A stretch of DNA of 64,000 nucleotides from Paucibacter sp. PLA-PC-4. Its GTDB lineage: Bacteria; Pseudomonadota; Gammaproteobacteria; Burkholderiales; Burkholderiaceae_C. Within the stretch, counting starts at the first letter, position 1; each line of letters begins with the position of its first letter. Positions 15,578 through 24,760 of the stretch are shown in pieces. Location of the stretch: contig NZ_JAPFGP010000003.1 of the NCBI RefSeq assembly GCF_026241155.1, forward strand, positions 186,001 through 250,000, read 5' to 3'. The translations under genes were made by a program, and so were the position numbers. Below the pieces are notes generated by a model. The model did not search any database and was not told the DNA's origin. It worked only from the letters and a program-made list of their open reading frames with translations.

Positions 15578-16285
15578 TTAATTAGGGACAGAGTCAGCGG
15601 CATGCTTTCGCGGGCGCCCCCGGCTTCGGGGCGCCATCGGGCGGTCGATCTGAGCAGCAAGCCCTTGCAAGAAGCCTGCCGAGCCCAGTGGCCAGCCTTT
15701 CAGGGCCGAGGCCGTCACTGCGCCGACCTCTTCGTCGCTGAGGCCCTGCTCCAGCAGTTCGCGGTAGGCCGCCTCACGCTCGAAAGGCGTGTTGCCCAGC
15801 GCCCAGTACATTGGATGCTCGGTGACCAGCGGATCGCGTCGGCGCCCCAGGTGGTGGGCGCAGCTGGACCAGAGGTAAGCGCCGGCATCACCCCACGTAC
15901 CGGCTCGCAGCGGATTGAGCTCGATGTAGCGCGCGCAGGTGAGCAAATAGCGTTCGCCCTCGATCAGCGCTGCTCGAAAGCGTCCTTCCCACAGCGTGCC
16001 GCTGCGCCCGTGGCGATGGTTGAACCAGCCCACATAGCGTCGCCCCAGTGACTGCATCATGCGGCTCAAGCCATCCACTTGCTGCGGTGTGACCAGCAGA
16101 TGCACATGGTTGTCCATCAGCACATAGGCATGGATCGCAACCTGATGGGTGAGCGCAGACTCCCGCAGGGTGGCAAGGAAGTACTCCCGGTCCTTGTCAT
16201 CAATGAAGATGGCCTGGCGGTTGTTGCCGCGCTGAATGATGTGGTGCGGCAGGCCGGGCAGCACCAGGCGAGGAAGTCGGGCCAT
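15578..16285 (-). CDS. REP-associated tyrosine transposase (Y1/HUH family)
   Basis: 235 residues. The N-terminal Y1 domain carries the HUH pair in DNHVHLLV (H60, H62) and a candidate catalytic Tyr84 in RRYVGWFN, followed by GRSGTLWEGRF, a signature of RAYTs. RAYTs cut and join single-stranded REP-like DNA and are usually single-copy, domesticated genes rather than active insertion sequences. The frame appears intact. The cassette lies between gltB and dgt and is bordered by inverted repeats. The last five codons (DSVPN) are written by one of the repeat-like motifs. No ribosome site is obvious. Confidence 0.88.
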   Translation of the reverse strand: MARLPRLVLPGLPHHIIQRGNNRQAIFIDDKDREYFLATLRESALTHQVAIHAYVLMDNHVHLLVTPQQVDGLSRMMQSLGRRYVGWFNHRHGRSGTLWEGRFRAALIEGERYLLTCARYIELNPLRAGTWGDAGAYLWSSCAHHLGRRRDPLVTEHPMYWALGNTPFEREAAYRELLEQGLSDEEVGAVTASALKGWPLGSAGFLQGLAAQIDRPMAPRSRGRPRKHAADSVPN

Positions 16286-16296
16286 GAGATCAAGCA

Positions 16297-16318
16297 GTTA
16301 ATGGAACCTGACCCCATT
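16297..16318 (-). repeat. Right terminal inverted repeat of the RAYT element
   Basis: Read on the minus strand this begins AATGGGGTCAG and ends ATTAAC, matching the left repeat at 15531-15552 in inverted orientation (16 of 22 bases). It lies between the RAYT start codon and the dgt stop. Confidence 0.65.
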
Positions 16319-16331
16319 ATGAATGGCCAGA

Positions 16332-17459
16332 TCAGAACAGCTGCTTGCCGGTCAGGCGCTGGTGCTCGCGCAGTGCAAAACGATCGGTCATGCCGGCGAT
16401 GTAGTCAGCACAGGCGCGGTGGGCGTCGTCCGTCTGCGAACGGTCGGCGGGCAGCTGGGTGCTGTCGTTGATGTAGATCTCGAACAGCTCGCGCAGCACC
16501 TGCTCGGCGCGCAGCCTCGTCTCCTGCACCTGCGGGTGGCGGTACAGCTTGGCGAAGAGAAAGCGTTTGAGCTCGGTGCTGGCGGCGCGCATCTCAGGGC
16601 TGAAGCTCACCAGCGGAGCCTGCGAACGCACGGCCTCGACGTCGGCCGGCGCCGCCGCATCCAAGGCGGTCTGACTCGCCTTGATGATGTCGTAGACCTG
16701 CTCCGACAGCATCCGGCGTATGGTTTCGAACAGCAGGCGCTTTCCCTTGAGTTGAGCAAACTCGGCGAGTGCCTGGCGCAGATAGCGCTGCACCAGCGGC
16801 ACCTCCTCGAGTTGCTCCAGCTCGATCAAGCCGGATCGCACCCCGTCGTCGATATCGTGGGCGTTGTACGCCACCTCGTCGGCCAGATTACAGAGCTGGG
16901 CTTCGAGGCCGGGCTGCTGCCCGCAAAGAAAACGCGCCGCTACACCGCCCGGCTCGGCCACCTCCAGCAACTGCGCATTGCGCTTGCTGCAGTGCTTCAG
17001 AATGCCCTCGCGGGTCTCGAAGCTCAGGTTCAGCCCGTCGAAGGCCGGGTAGCGCTGCTCGAGCCGGTCGACCACACGCAGGCTCTGCAGATTGTGTTCA
17101 AAGCCACCATGCCCGCGCATGCATTCGTCCAGCACGTCCTGGCCCGCATGGCCGAAAGGCGTGTGCCCCAGATCGTGCGCCAGCGCGATCGCCTCGACCA
17201 GATCCTCATCCAGTTGCAAGGTACGGGCAATCGAGCGTCCGAGCTGCGCCACCTCCAGCGAATGCGTCAGCCGCGTGCGGAACAGATCGCCCTCGTGATT
17301 CAGGAAGACCTGGGTCTTGTAGACCAGGCGCCGGAACGCGGTGCTGTGGACGATGCGGTCACGGTCGCGCTGGTACTCACTTCGGGTCGGGGCCGGCGGC
17401 TCGGCAAAACGCCGGCCCCGGCTGTTGAGGGGGTCACAGGCGTAGCGGGCGAGCGGCAT
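16332..17459 (-). CDS. dgt: Deoxyguanosinetriphosphate triphosphohydrolase-like protein
   Basis: 375 residues, the size of the shorter bacterial dGTPase-like group. HD-domain ligands are visible: H66 in RLTHSLEV, H95-D96 in ALAHDLGHTPFGHAG, and a later Asp in LADEVAYNAHDIDD. The family hydrolyses dNTPs to the nucleoside and triphosphate; the exact preference of this short subgroup is not certain. It follows aroB by 9 bases on the same strand, as in many Burkholderiales (aroK-aroB-dgt). Confidence 0.9.
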   Translation of the reverse strand: MPLARYACDPLNSRGRRFAEPPAPTRSEYQRDRDRIVHSTAFRRLVYKTQVFLNHEGDLFRTRLTHSLEVAQLGRSIARTLQLDEDLVEAIALAHDLGHTPFGHAGQDVLDECMRGHGGFEHNLQSLRVVDRLEQRYPAFDGLNLSFETREGILKHCSKRNAQLLEVAEPGGVAARFLCGQQPGLEAQLCNLADEVAYNAHDIDDGVRSGLIELEQLEEVPLVQRYLRQALAEFAQLKGKRLLFETIRRMLSEQVYDIIKASQTALDAAAPADVEAVRSQAPLVSFSPEMRAASTELKRFLFAKLYRHPQVQETRLRAEQVLRELFEIYINDSTQLPADRSQTDDAHRACADYIAGMTDRFALREHQRLTGKQLF

Positions 17460-17468
17460 CGCGAAGGC

Positions 17469-18569
17469 TCAGGCAGCGTTGGCTTCTAACACCTCGGCCA
17501 CCAGCGAATCCGGTGCACCGCGCATGCCGGCCTTGCCCAAGCCTTCGATCAGGACAAAGCGGATCTCGCCGCCCTCGCTCTTCTTGTCCACCCTCATAAG
17601 CTCCAGGTAGCGGGCGGCGCCCAGGCGTGGCGCCCGCACCGGCAGGCCGGCCGCCGCGATCAGGCGGCGCATGCGCGCGAGGAACTCAGGCGGCATCAGA
17701 CCCAAGCGCACTGACAAATCGCTGGCCAGCACCATGCCGCAGCCGACGCCCTCGCCATGCAGCCATTCGCCATAGCCCAAGCCGGTTTCGATGGCATGGC
17801 CAAAGGTGTGACCGAAATTCAGGATGGCGCGCAGGCCCTGCTCGCGCTCGTCCTGGCCCACGACCCAGGCCTTGATCTCGCAACTGCGCTTGACCGCATA
17901 GGCCAGCGCCGCTTTGTCGCGCGCCAGCAGCGCGCCCAGATTGGCCTCGATCCAGTCGAGGAAGTCGGGGTCCGCGATAGGCCCGTACTTGATGACTTCG
18001 GCCAGGCCTGCAGCCAGCTCGCGGGACGGCAGGCTATCGAGCGTGTCCAAGTCCGCAATCACGCGGGCCGGCTGATAGAAGGCGCCAAGCATGTTCTTGC
18101 CCAGCGGATGGTTGATCGCAGTTTTGCCGCCGACTGAGGAGTCGACCTGGGCAAGCAAGGTAGTGGGCACCTGCACAAAGGGTACGCCGCGCATGTAAAT
18201 GGCGGCAGCAAAGCCGGTCATGTCGCCGACCACGCCACCGCCCAGCGCAAACAGCACGGTCTTGCGGTCCGAAGCGCTGCCCAGCAGGTGGTCGACAATC
18301 TGATTCATCGTCGGCCAGTCCTTGTGCTGCTCGCCATCCGGCAGGACCACGGCATCGACCCGGCCGTAGTGAGCCAGCAGGCGGATGCGCAGCCGCTCCA
18401 GATAGAGCGGCGCGACCGTCTCGTTGCTGACGATCAGGGCCACCGCAGCCCGGGGCAAGCCTTGCCAGGTGGCCGGATCATCCAGCAGTTGCGGCCCGAT
18501 CAGTATGTCGTAGCTGCGCTCGGCCAGCGCGATGGATACCGTGGAGGGGGAACAGCGATCACTACTCAT
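17469..18569 (-). CDS. aroB: 3-dehydroquinate synthase
   Basis: 366 residues from the ATG at 18569 ([25 protein letters not shown]). An upstream in-frame TTG would run into aroK and is not used. The enzyme converts DAHP to 3-dehydroquinate in the shikimate pathway, with NAD and Zn. The motif [19 protein letters not shown], the [19 protein letters not shown] active-site region, and the metal ligands in [11 protein letters not shown] and HGEGV are all present. It follows aroK with a 38-base gap. The ribosome site is weak. Confidence 0.95.
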   Translation of the reverse strand: MSSDRCSPSTVSIALAERSYDILIGPQLLDDPATWQGLPRAAVALIVSNETVAPLYLERLRIRLLAHYGRVDAVVLPDGEQHKDWPTMNQIVDHLLGSASDRKTVLFALGGGVVGDMTGFAAAIYMRGVPFVQVPTTLLAQVDSSVGGKTAINHPLGKNMLGAFYQPARVIADLDTLDSLPSRELAAGLAEVIKYGPIADPDFLDWIEANLGALLARDKAALAYAVKRSCEIKAWVVGQDEREQGLRAILNFGHTFGHAIETGLGYGEWLHGEGVGCGMVLASDLSVRLGLMPPEFLARMRRLIAAAGLPVRAPRLGAARYLELMRVDKKSEGGEIRFVLIEGLGKAGMRGAPDSLVAEVLEANAA

Positions 18570-18607
18570 AAGCAGCGAGTGTACGGGCGTGCCGCAGCGC
18601 TGTTTGT

Positions 18608-19174
18608 TCAGCAACGCTCCGCGCCCACCGTCGCCGCGACTCGAGCTGGATCCACCAAACCGGCCAGTTCCAGCTGCATCAAGATCATGTTGACCAAGGC
18701 ATGCACCGAAGGCCGGCCGGTTTCCAAGACGAAATGCGCCGTGCGCCGGTACAGGGGATCTCGCTGGGCATAGAGCTCGCGCAGCTTCTTCAAGGGGTCC
18801 TTGACCTGCAGCAGCGGGCGCTGCGTGTCGTGGCGCAGGCGGCGAAAGAGCTCCTCAGGGGAGGAGCGCAAGTAGACCACCGTGGCGCGTCGATGCAGCA
18901 CCTCTCGGTTGGCCTCGCGCAGCACCGCCCCACCACCGGTGGCCAGCACCATGTCTTGCGGGCTGCTGAGCAGCTCGGCAATGACCTCGGACTCAACATC
19001 TCTGAATCTCTCTTCGCCGTGCTGGTCAAAGAAACTGCGGATGCTCTGGCCCAGGCGGCTTTCGATTTCAGCATCGGAGTCCACACAAGCCACGCCCAAT
19101 TGCCGAGCCAGCTGGCGTCCGACGGTGGACTTGCCACCGCCGGGCATGCCGACAAGAGCAACTACAAAGGACAA
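18608..19174 (-). CDS. aroK: Shikimate kinase
   Basis: 188 residues. The P-loop GMPGGGKST lies at residues 9-17, followed by [12 protein letters not shown] (shikimate-binding Asp), the FRDVESEVI segment, the [11 protein letters not shown] glycine-rich shikimate site, and the lid Arg in RPLLQ. It phosphorylates shikimate and acts two steps after AroB in the pathway. It lies 14 bases after the Ig-domain lipoprotein gene, so it is probably read through from the pilMNOPQ operon. Confidence 0.95.
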   Translation of the reverse strand: MSFVVALVGMPGGGKSTVGRQLARQLGVACVDSDAEIESRLGQSIRSFFDQHGEERFRDVESEVIAELLSSPQDMVLATGGGAVLREANREVLHRRATVVYLRSSPEELFRRLRHDTQRPLLQVKDPLKKLRELYAQRDPLYRRTAHFVLETGRPSVHALVNMILMQLELAGLVDPARVAATVGAERC

Positions 19175-19188
19175 GACAGTTCGCCCAT

Positions 19189-21237
19189 TCAGTTCGGGCT
19201 GGCGCAGTTGCCGGTAGTGCCGTAGGGGCTGAGCACAAACGGCGGAGCGCCCTCCTGCGTCAAGATATCGGCGGGCACGATAAGCAGCCGCGCAGTGCCC
19301 TTGAGCGTCCCAACCGTGTCGCCCTCAGCAGCCAACCGGCCAGTCCAGGCGGGCGGGCTCACGACCCCGGAGGCACTGACCCGGATCGAGAACTCGACCC
19401 AAGAACCAAAGCTCTGCGCATACTCGATTCGCAATGTCGCCATGCCGGCAGCGTTGGTCCTCGTCGAGCCGACAAAGCTGATGGACACGTCCGACTTTCG
19501 CGGATCCAGCTGACCGCTGCCGTTGACGTCCTCACCCGTCTCTATCGTTCCGTTCCGATAACCGACACCGACCGCATTGTCTTCGTTGATACAAGCGGCA
19601 AGCTCATTCTTCACCCAGGTGGATCCAACACGGTTCCAGAAGCCCTTGCGATAGGTCGGCAGGTCCAGCACAGCGGCCAGTTGGGCATCGGGCCTCGGGT
19701 TACCGGCCGCATCGACAACCAGCACAGTGAAGTCATGCGCGTACGTGTTTTGGTTGACGATCACCAGGTTGTTGGAGCCGATAGAGACCGACACCGCTTC
19801 CTCGACCACGGTCAGCGACACAGTACGCAGTCTTTCAGCTGGGCAAGCGGCAATCTGTTCAACCGCATCTGTCTTGCCGAAGCATGCGTAGATCTTCAAT
19901 TGCTCGGTCGGGCTGGAGCGTCGGCCAGCGATAAAACTGGAAACTGCCACACCGTTTGCATCGGCCACGATCACCTTATCCTTGCCCGAACTGATGTCGC
20001 CATCGGTACCGGAGACATTCGCACCGAAACCAAGACGCACACGAACGTTAGGCACCGGTTCGTTCTTGTCACTACGGAACAGCAGCCGCAACTCCGAACG
20101 GTTGCTGGTGCTGCCCACCTGGTTCACACTGACCACCACCGGCGAGGCCGTGAACGTGGCCGACGCAATCATCGTTCCTGCCGGCACATCAGAGACGCTG
20201 GCGTCGATCTGCACGGTGCTTTCCAGTCGCACGCCCCCTGGTGCTTCCGACGCGATCAAGGTCGGGCCTGTGCCTGCAGCAACATAGGAATAAATGTACT
20301 TTCCCTGCGCATTGGTCTTGCCTGCACCGCTCGAGGTCCCCGGGCCCGACACAGTGATGTCAACATTCGCCATCGGATTCGAGCCCGAATCCGTCAGGGT
20401 GTACTCCACCTGCCCTGGAGAACCGGTCGTCAGTGTTGCCGGCAGCAAAGTCGCCGTCAAACGGGACCCGGTCACAATAAAGCTGGCCTCGCGAGAAAGG
20501 GCCCCAATATTGGCCGTGATTTTGATCGTGCGATTGGTGCGATTGGCCCCAATCCGAACCGAAGCTTTGGCCTGACCGTTGACATCGGTCGTCCCATTGC
20601 CCACGACGATGACCGCGCCAATGTCGTCAGCCACAAACCTCACGGGCAGACCTGGCACTGCGTTTCGTGCAGAGTCGACGGCCGTAACGGTCACCTCAAC
20701 CGGGTCTGTACCGGTGTTCGTAACGTTCGTGCGGCTCAGTTCGATCGACATGTCGTTGGCCACGGGAACGACCACAACTGCATCGACGACGTTCAAAGTA
20801 ACGCTCTTTTCGATCGTGCCGCTGACAGCTTTCAAGGAAATGCTGCGGTTGCCTTTCCCGCTTCCCAAAGACACCTGAGCAGTAAGCTGGCCCGTCGTCG
20901 CATCGGTGACGGCAGGAGCGCCTGTCAAGAACGCCGTATTTAAGGGATCAACCACCTGCAGGCTCACGGGCACACCGCCCGTCGCATTGCGAGCAGCGTC
21001 CAAAGAGGTGACCGTCAGTGTCGCCTGCTGACTGCCATCGTTGGCAACTGTTTCAGGACTCAACTGCAAGGCAAGATCTGCGACCCTAGATACAGGGGGA
21101 GTCGTCCCGTCGCCGCCTCCGACCACCGGATCACCCGAAGCCCCGCCACCACCACCACAGGCGCCGAGCAGCGCCGTCAGGCCGAGCGCCATGGCATAGC
21201 GCCACACGCTCGACTTCAGTACTTTGAAACTTGTCAT
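19189..21237 (-). CDS. Lipoprotein with tandem invasin-like Ig (Big_1-type) domains, function unknown
   Basis: 682 residues, preceded by AAGGAG with correct spacing. Signal peptide and lipobox LTALLGAC put the lipidated Cys at residue 27, followed by a Gly-rich linker. About five beta-sandwich repeats follow at roughly 51-155, 158-255, 256-345, 350-475 and 480-645. They show the recurring pattern 'VTA.DSARNAVPGLPVRF....GTTDVNGQAKASV' typical of bacterial Ig-like group 1 (invasin/intimin) domains. Near residue 580 is DVNGSGQLD, an EF-hand-like calcium loop. The few Cys fall in the last third and could pair. Its position between pilQ and aroK suggests a pilus-linked or surface-exposed role, but that is inference from context only. 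Confidence 0.75.
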   Translation of the reverse strand: MTSFKVLKSSVWRYAMALGLTALLGACGGGGGASGDPVVGGGDGTTPPVSRVADLALQLSPETVANDGSQQATLTVTSLDAARNATGGVPVSLQVVDPLNTAFLTGAPAVTDATTGQLTAQVSLGSGKGNRSISLKAVSGTIEKSVTLNVVDAVVVVPVANDMSIELSRTNVTNTGTDPVEVTVTAVDSARNAVPGLPVRFVADDIGAVIVVGNGTTDVNGQAKASVRIGANRTNRTIKITANIGALSREASFIVTGSRLTATLLPATLTTGSPGQVEYTLTDSGSNPMANVDITVSGPGTSSGAGKTNAQGKYIYSYVAAGTGPTLIASEAPGGVRLESTVQIDASVSDVPAGTMIASATFTASPVVVSVNQVGSTSNRSELRLLFRSDKNEPVPNVRVRLGFGANVSGTDGDISSGKDKVIVADANGVAVSSFIAGRRSSPTEQLKIYACFGKTDAVEQIAACPAERLRTVSLTVVEEAVSVSIGSNNLVIVNQNTYAHDFTVLVVDAAGNPRPDAQLAAVLDLPTYRKGFWNRVGSTWVKNELAACINEDNAVGVGYRNGTIETGEDVNGSGQLDPRKSDVSISFVGSTRTNAAGMATLRIEYAQSFGSWVEFSIRVSASGVVSPPAWTGRLAAEGDTVGTLKGTARLLIVPADILTQEGAPPFVLSPYGTTGNCASPN

Positions 21238-21310
21238 TCGGTCACTCCTTATATACCGCCCCTCACATGGAGGACACGGCCTTCTCCCTATGTATGTGCA
21301 TGCGGATGGC

Positions 21311-23518
21311 TCAACGCACGGTCACGCGATCATTCACAACTTTGGGTGTCAAGAAAATCAGCAACTCTGTCTTGCTCGATGTCCGCGACTTGTTGCGGAA
21401 CAGGTGCCCCAGCACCGGCACATCGCCCAGCAGAGGAACCTGCGAGACGTCTTCCCGCTCATCCAGCGTAAAGATACCGCCGATCACCACGGTGCCGCCG
21501 TTCTCGACCAGAACTTGCGTCTGCACATGCTTGGTGTTGATCGCGTAGCCCTGCGGGGTCAAGGTGCCGCGGCTGTCCTTGTTGACATCTACATTCAGGA
21601 TCACATTGCCCTCGGGCGTGATCTGGGGCGTCACTTCCAGCTTCAGGTTGGCCTTGCGGAACTGGATCGACGTCGCGCCGCTGGCGGTGGCCACCTGGTA
21701 AGGAAGCTCTTCACCTTGCTCGATCAGGGCCCGCACTTGATCGGCGGTCACAACGCGCGGACTGGAGACGATCTTGCCCTTGCCATCGGCTTCCAGTGCC
21801 GACAACTCGAGATTCAGGAAACGGTTGGCCGAAGCGCTGAACAGCGACAGCGCAAAGGTCGCTGCCGTGGCGCCACCGAAGCTGTCCGACGACACATTGG
21901 CCGGCAAGTTGACAAAGTTGCTGTTCGCGTAATTCTGCGCCACACCCTGGTTGGTCTGGGCGCCAACGGCCAGCGAGTTACCGCCTATGGTCACGTAGTT
22001 GCTGCCGCCGACGTTGTAGCCGGGAATGCCGCCTTGCAGGCCACGCAGGTCCTGCGACCCCAGCTTGACGCCCAGCGAGCGACCGAACTTGTCATCGGCC
22101 TCGACGATGCGCGCCTCGATCAACACCTGCCGCACCGGGACGTCGATCTTGGCAATCATCGCCAGGATTTCCTCCAGCTTGGACGGGATGTCGGAAACAA
22201 AGAGCTGGTTGGTACGGGTCTCGTAGATCACACTGCCGCGCGGCGACAAGATGCGGGTGTTGTTGCTGCTACCACCGCCACCACCACCACCACCACCGCC
22301 ACCTTGACCGGCCGTTTGTCCAGTCAGGCCCTTGGCGACTTCTTCGGCCTTGGTGTAGTTGAGTTGGATGGCTTGCGTGCGGGTCGGCTCCAGCTGCGCG
22401 ATCTGGGCCTTGGTTTCCAGGTCCAGCTTCTCCTTGGCCGCCAATTCGTCCTTGGGCGCGATCCACAAGACATTGCCGGACTTGCGCAGCCCCAGACCCT
22501 TGGCCTGCATGATGATGTCCAGCGCCTGGTCCCAGGGCACATCCTTCAGGCGCAAGGTCACATTGCCGGTCACCGTGTCGCTGGTCACCACATTGAAGTT
22601 GGTGAAGTCGGCGATCACTTGCAGCAGGGCCCGAACCTCGATGTTCTGAAAGTTCAGCGACAGCTTGTCGCCGGCATAGCCAGGCCCGGTCGTCAGCTTG
22701 TTGGGGTCGACCTTGACGGGTCGCACCTCCAGCACGAACTGATTGTCACTTTGGTAGGCACTGTGCTCCCAATTGCCCTTGGGCTCGACTAGCATGCGCA
22801 CGCGATCGCCGTTCTGGGTTGTCGAGATGGTTTGCACCGGGCTGCCGAAGTCGGCGACATCGAGCTTGCGGCGCAGCCGGTCAGGCAGATTCGCTCGCAG
22901 GAACTCGACGACCAAATTCTGGCCCTGCTGCTGAATGTCCACACCGACCTGGTTGCTCGGCAGGTTGACGATCACCCGGCCAGTGCCATCGGCGCTGCGG
23001 CGGAAGTCGATGTCCTGCAAAGTTTGCGGTGAGCTGTTGAGGCTTTGCGCAAAATGCACAGGCTCGGCGCTGCTGCCCGGAGCGGCAGCAATTCCGGGTG
23101 CGCTGTCCAGCACGATCACCAGCGCATTGTCCTGGATCTCGGCGCGGTAGCCGGAGGGCTGACGCAGATTCAGCACCAGCCGGGTCCGGTCACCGGCCTG
23201 GGCCACATTGGCCGAACGCAGGTTGCCCTGATTGATCTCGACCAGATTGCGCCCCATCGCATTGCTGATGCCCGGCAGATCGATCGCGATGCGCGGCGGC
23301 GTCTGCACGGTGAAGCCCTTGGGCACCTCGACGAGCGGTTGAGTGAGCTCGATCCGCACCACCTCCACGCCCGCTTGCTGCACACTATTGATCGAGCGTA
23401 TCGCGTTCTGAGCCCAGGCCTGCGCCGGCACAAAAACACATGCGCCGAAGGCCAAGGCCAGAGGTCCCGCTATATGGCGCCAGAGGCTCATCCTGATGGT
23501 CTCCTGAAAATTCTTCAT
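21311..23518 (-). CDS. pilQ: PilQ, type IV pilus secretin
   Basis: 735 residues. The signal peptide ends near AQAWAQ (residue 37). Two AMIN domains (about 40-270) are followed by secretin N0/N1 domains (about 290-480) and the outer-membrane secretin core (about 500-730), ending LLIFLTPKVVNDRVTVR. The secretin signature VPLLGDVPVLGHLFRNK is present. A run of 11 glycines (residues 406-416) interrupts the N1 region. Both possible starts, 23518 and the in-frame ATG at 23491, have an AGGAG site. It overlaps pilP by 4 bases and is the last structural gene of pilMNOPQ. Confidence 0.95.
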   Translation of the reverse strand: MKNFQETIRMSLWRHIAGPLALAFGACVFVPAQAWAQNAIRSINSVQQAGVEVVRIELTQPLVEVPKGFTVQTPPRIAIDLPGISNAMGRNLVEINQGNLRSANVAQAGDRTRLVLNLRQPSGYRAEIQDNALVIVLDSAPGIAAAPGSSAEPVHFAQSLNSSPQTLQDIDFRRSADGTGRVIVNLPSNQVGVDIQQQGQNLVVEFLRANLPDRLRRKLDVADFGSPVQTISTTQNGDRVRMLVEPKGNWEHSAYQSDNQFVLEVRPVKVDPNKLTTGPGYAGDKLSLNFQNIEVRALLQVIADFTNFNVVTSDTVTGNVTLRLKDVPWDQALDIIMQAKGLGLRKSGNVLWIAPKDELAAKEKLDLETKAQIAQLEPTRTQAIQLNYTKAEEVAKGLTGQTAGQGGGGGGGGGGGSSNNTRILSPRGSVIYETRTNQLFVSDIPSKLEEILAMIAKIDVPVRQVLIEARIVEADDKFGRSLGVKLGSQDLRGLQGGIPGYNVGGSNYVTIGGNSLAVGAQTNQGVAQNYANSNFVNLPANVSSDSFGGATAATFALSLFSASANRFLNLELSALEADGKGKIVSSPRVVTADQVRALIEQGEELPYQVATASGATSIQFRKANLKLEVTPQITPEGNVILNVDVNKDSRGTLTPQGYAINTKHVQTQVLVENGGTVVIGGIFTLDEREDVSQVPLLGDVPVLGHLFRNKSRTSSKTELLIFLTPKVVNDRVTVR
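22271..22303 (-). repeat. Trinucleotide (GGT/GGC) tract in pilQ
   Basis: Eleven consecutive glycine codons, mostly GGT, with six identical GGT codons in a row, interrupt the N1 region of PilQ. Units of three keep the frame, so length changes would alter a linker rather than inactivate the gene. Confidence 0.8.
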
Positions 23519-24054
23519 CGTCCCGTCTCCTGCAGCTGGAGGGTACTGGTGCGTTCAATCCACTCGCCCGCAGCGTCTTGGACGACTTCTCGCAAGGTAA
23601 TTTCGGTTTCGCTGATCTGGGTCACCCGCCCAAAATTCTGGCCCAGGTAGTCGCCACCCTTGATTTGGTGCAGCAAGTTGTCGACCCGCAGCAAGGCGTA
23701 GCGGCGGCTCTGACGGGTCAGACTCCCCACCATGGACATGCTGTCCAGGGGATAAGCCTCCAGCGGTTCGCGCCGGCGGTTCATCTCGGCGGCCAGCAAG
23801 GAGCTGGGCTGGGCAGCCTCCTGCTTGAGGGCCACGCTGAGCTTTTGAGTGCTGAAGGGGTCGACACCGGCCTGCGCCTCGTAGGGCTGTGGCAGGAATT
23901 TCTTTGGCGGCACCAGCGGGGCGACGGTGGCACGCGCAGACTTGCGCTCTTGCTCCATCCACTGCTGCAACTCGTCCAGATCGGCCGCACAGCCGCCCAA
24001 CAGGGCCAGGCTCAGCATTGCCAGAGCGCGCCACCGGCGCTTACCGCAATCCAT
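23515..24054 (-). CDS. pilP: PilP, type IV pilus alignment-complex lipoprotein
   Basis: 179 residues from the ATG at 24054, which overlaps the pilO stop as TGATG; a GTG one codon upstream is the alternative. Signal peptide with lipobox LALLGGC gives a lipidated Cys22. An unstructured stretch (residues 23-95) precedes the C-terminal beta-sandwich (about 100-175: SMVGSLTRQSRRYALLRVDNLLHQIKGGDYLG). PilP links the inner-membrane PilNO complex to the secretin PilQ. It is followed by pilQ with a 4-base overlap. Confidence 0.93.
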   Translation of the reverse strand: MDCGKRRWRALAMLSLALLGGCAADLDELQQWMEQERKSARATVAPLVPPKKFLPQPYEAQAGVDPFSTQKLSVALKQEAAQPSSLLAAEMNRRREPLEAYPLDSMSMVGSLTRQSRRYALLRVDNLLHQIKGGDYLGQNFGRVTQISETEITLREVVQDAAGEWIERTSTLQLQETGR

Positions 24055-24752
24055 CACTTTTTGGCTCCCGCAGCCTTCTTCGCGGCCGCTGATTTCTTCT
24101 GTTCGGCCACTTCGCCGGCATCCAGATACCGGTAGGTGCGCGCAGTGGCCTCCATGCTCAGCGCCCCGCCAAGGTCTTTACCGGTAGGGGCAACCACGTT
24201 GAGGTTGTGCAAGGTGACGATGCGCGACAGATTGGACACATCGGCGGCAAACGAACCCACGTCGTGATAGCGACCGGACACGCGCAGTGCAATCGGCAGT
24301 TCGGCGTAATAGTCCTTCACCAGAATCTGACCGGGGCGAAACAGCTCGAACTGCAGGCCGCGCCCCAGGCCGGCCTGGTTGATATCGGAGAGCAAGGCAT
24401 CCATCTCGGCTTTGCCGGGCAGCTGTTTCTCGAGCTGGGTCACATACTCCTCGACCTGGCTTTTCTGCTTGCGCAGCTCCGGCAGATTGACGGCCTGGGC
24501 GAGCTTGCTGCTGTAATCCTGCTTCAGATTGGGTTCCTTCTCGCGCTCGGCATCGAGTGCGGCCTGCACATCGGCAAGCACCAGAAACCAACCCAGCGCA
24601 ATCACCACCAGGACCACGACGAAGAAAGCTGCCAGTTTCGGCAGCACGGGCCATTGGCCAGGTTCGTTCGGATTCAGGCCACGAAATTGTTCAGCCACGC
24701 CCTCGAACCAGGCATTGATATCGATATTGACGGAAGGTCGCTTGGTCACCAT
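24054..24752 (-). CDS. pilO: PilO, type IV pilus inner-membrane alignment protein
   Basis: 232 residues. A short cytoplasmic N-terminus is followed by one membrane helix (about residues 38-60, LAAFFVVVLVVIALGWFLVLA), a coiled coil (about 65-112) and a ferredoxin-like periplasmic domain. The C-terminus is an unusual Lys/Ala-rich tail (EQKKSAAAKKAAGAKK). PilO dimerises with PilN and binds PilP. The gene follows pilN after 8 bases and runs into pilP. Confidence 0.93.
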   Translation of the reverse strand: MVTKRPSVNIDINAWFEGVAEQFRGLNPNEPGQWPVLPKLAAFFVVVLVVIALGWFLVLADVQAALDAEREKEPNLKQDYSSKLAQAVNLPELRKQKSQVEEYVTQLEKQLPGKAEMDALLSDINQAGLGRGLQFELFRPGQILVKDYYAELPIALRVSGRYHDVGSFAADVSNLSRIVTLHNLNVVAPTGKDLGGALSMEATARTYRYLDAGEVAEQKKSAAAKKAAGAKK

Positions 24753-24760
24753 GACTCTGC

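Noticed and set aside
19681-20943. 420-codon plus-strand frame antisense to the Ig lipoprotein gene
   Set aside because: No homology or motifs, and the lipoprotein gene has a signal peptide, ribosome site and domain pattern.
21224-22792. 522-codon plus-strand frame antisense to pilQ
   Set aside because: Shadow of pilQ; its Thr-rich run is just the reverse of the glycine codons.
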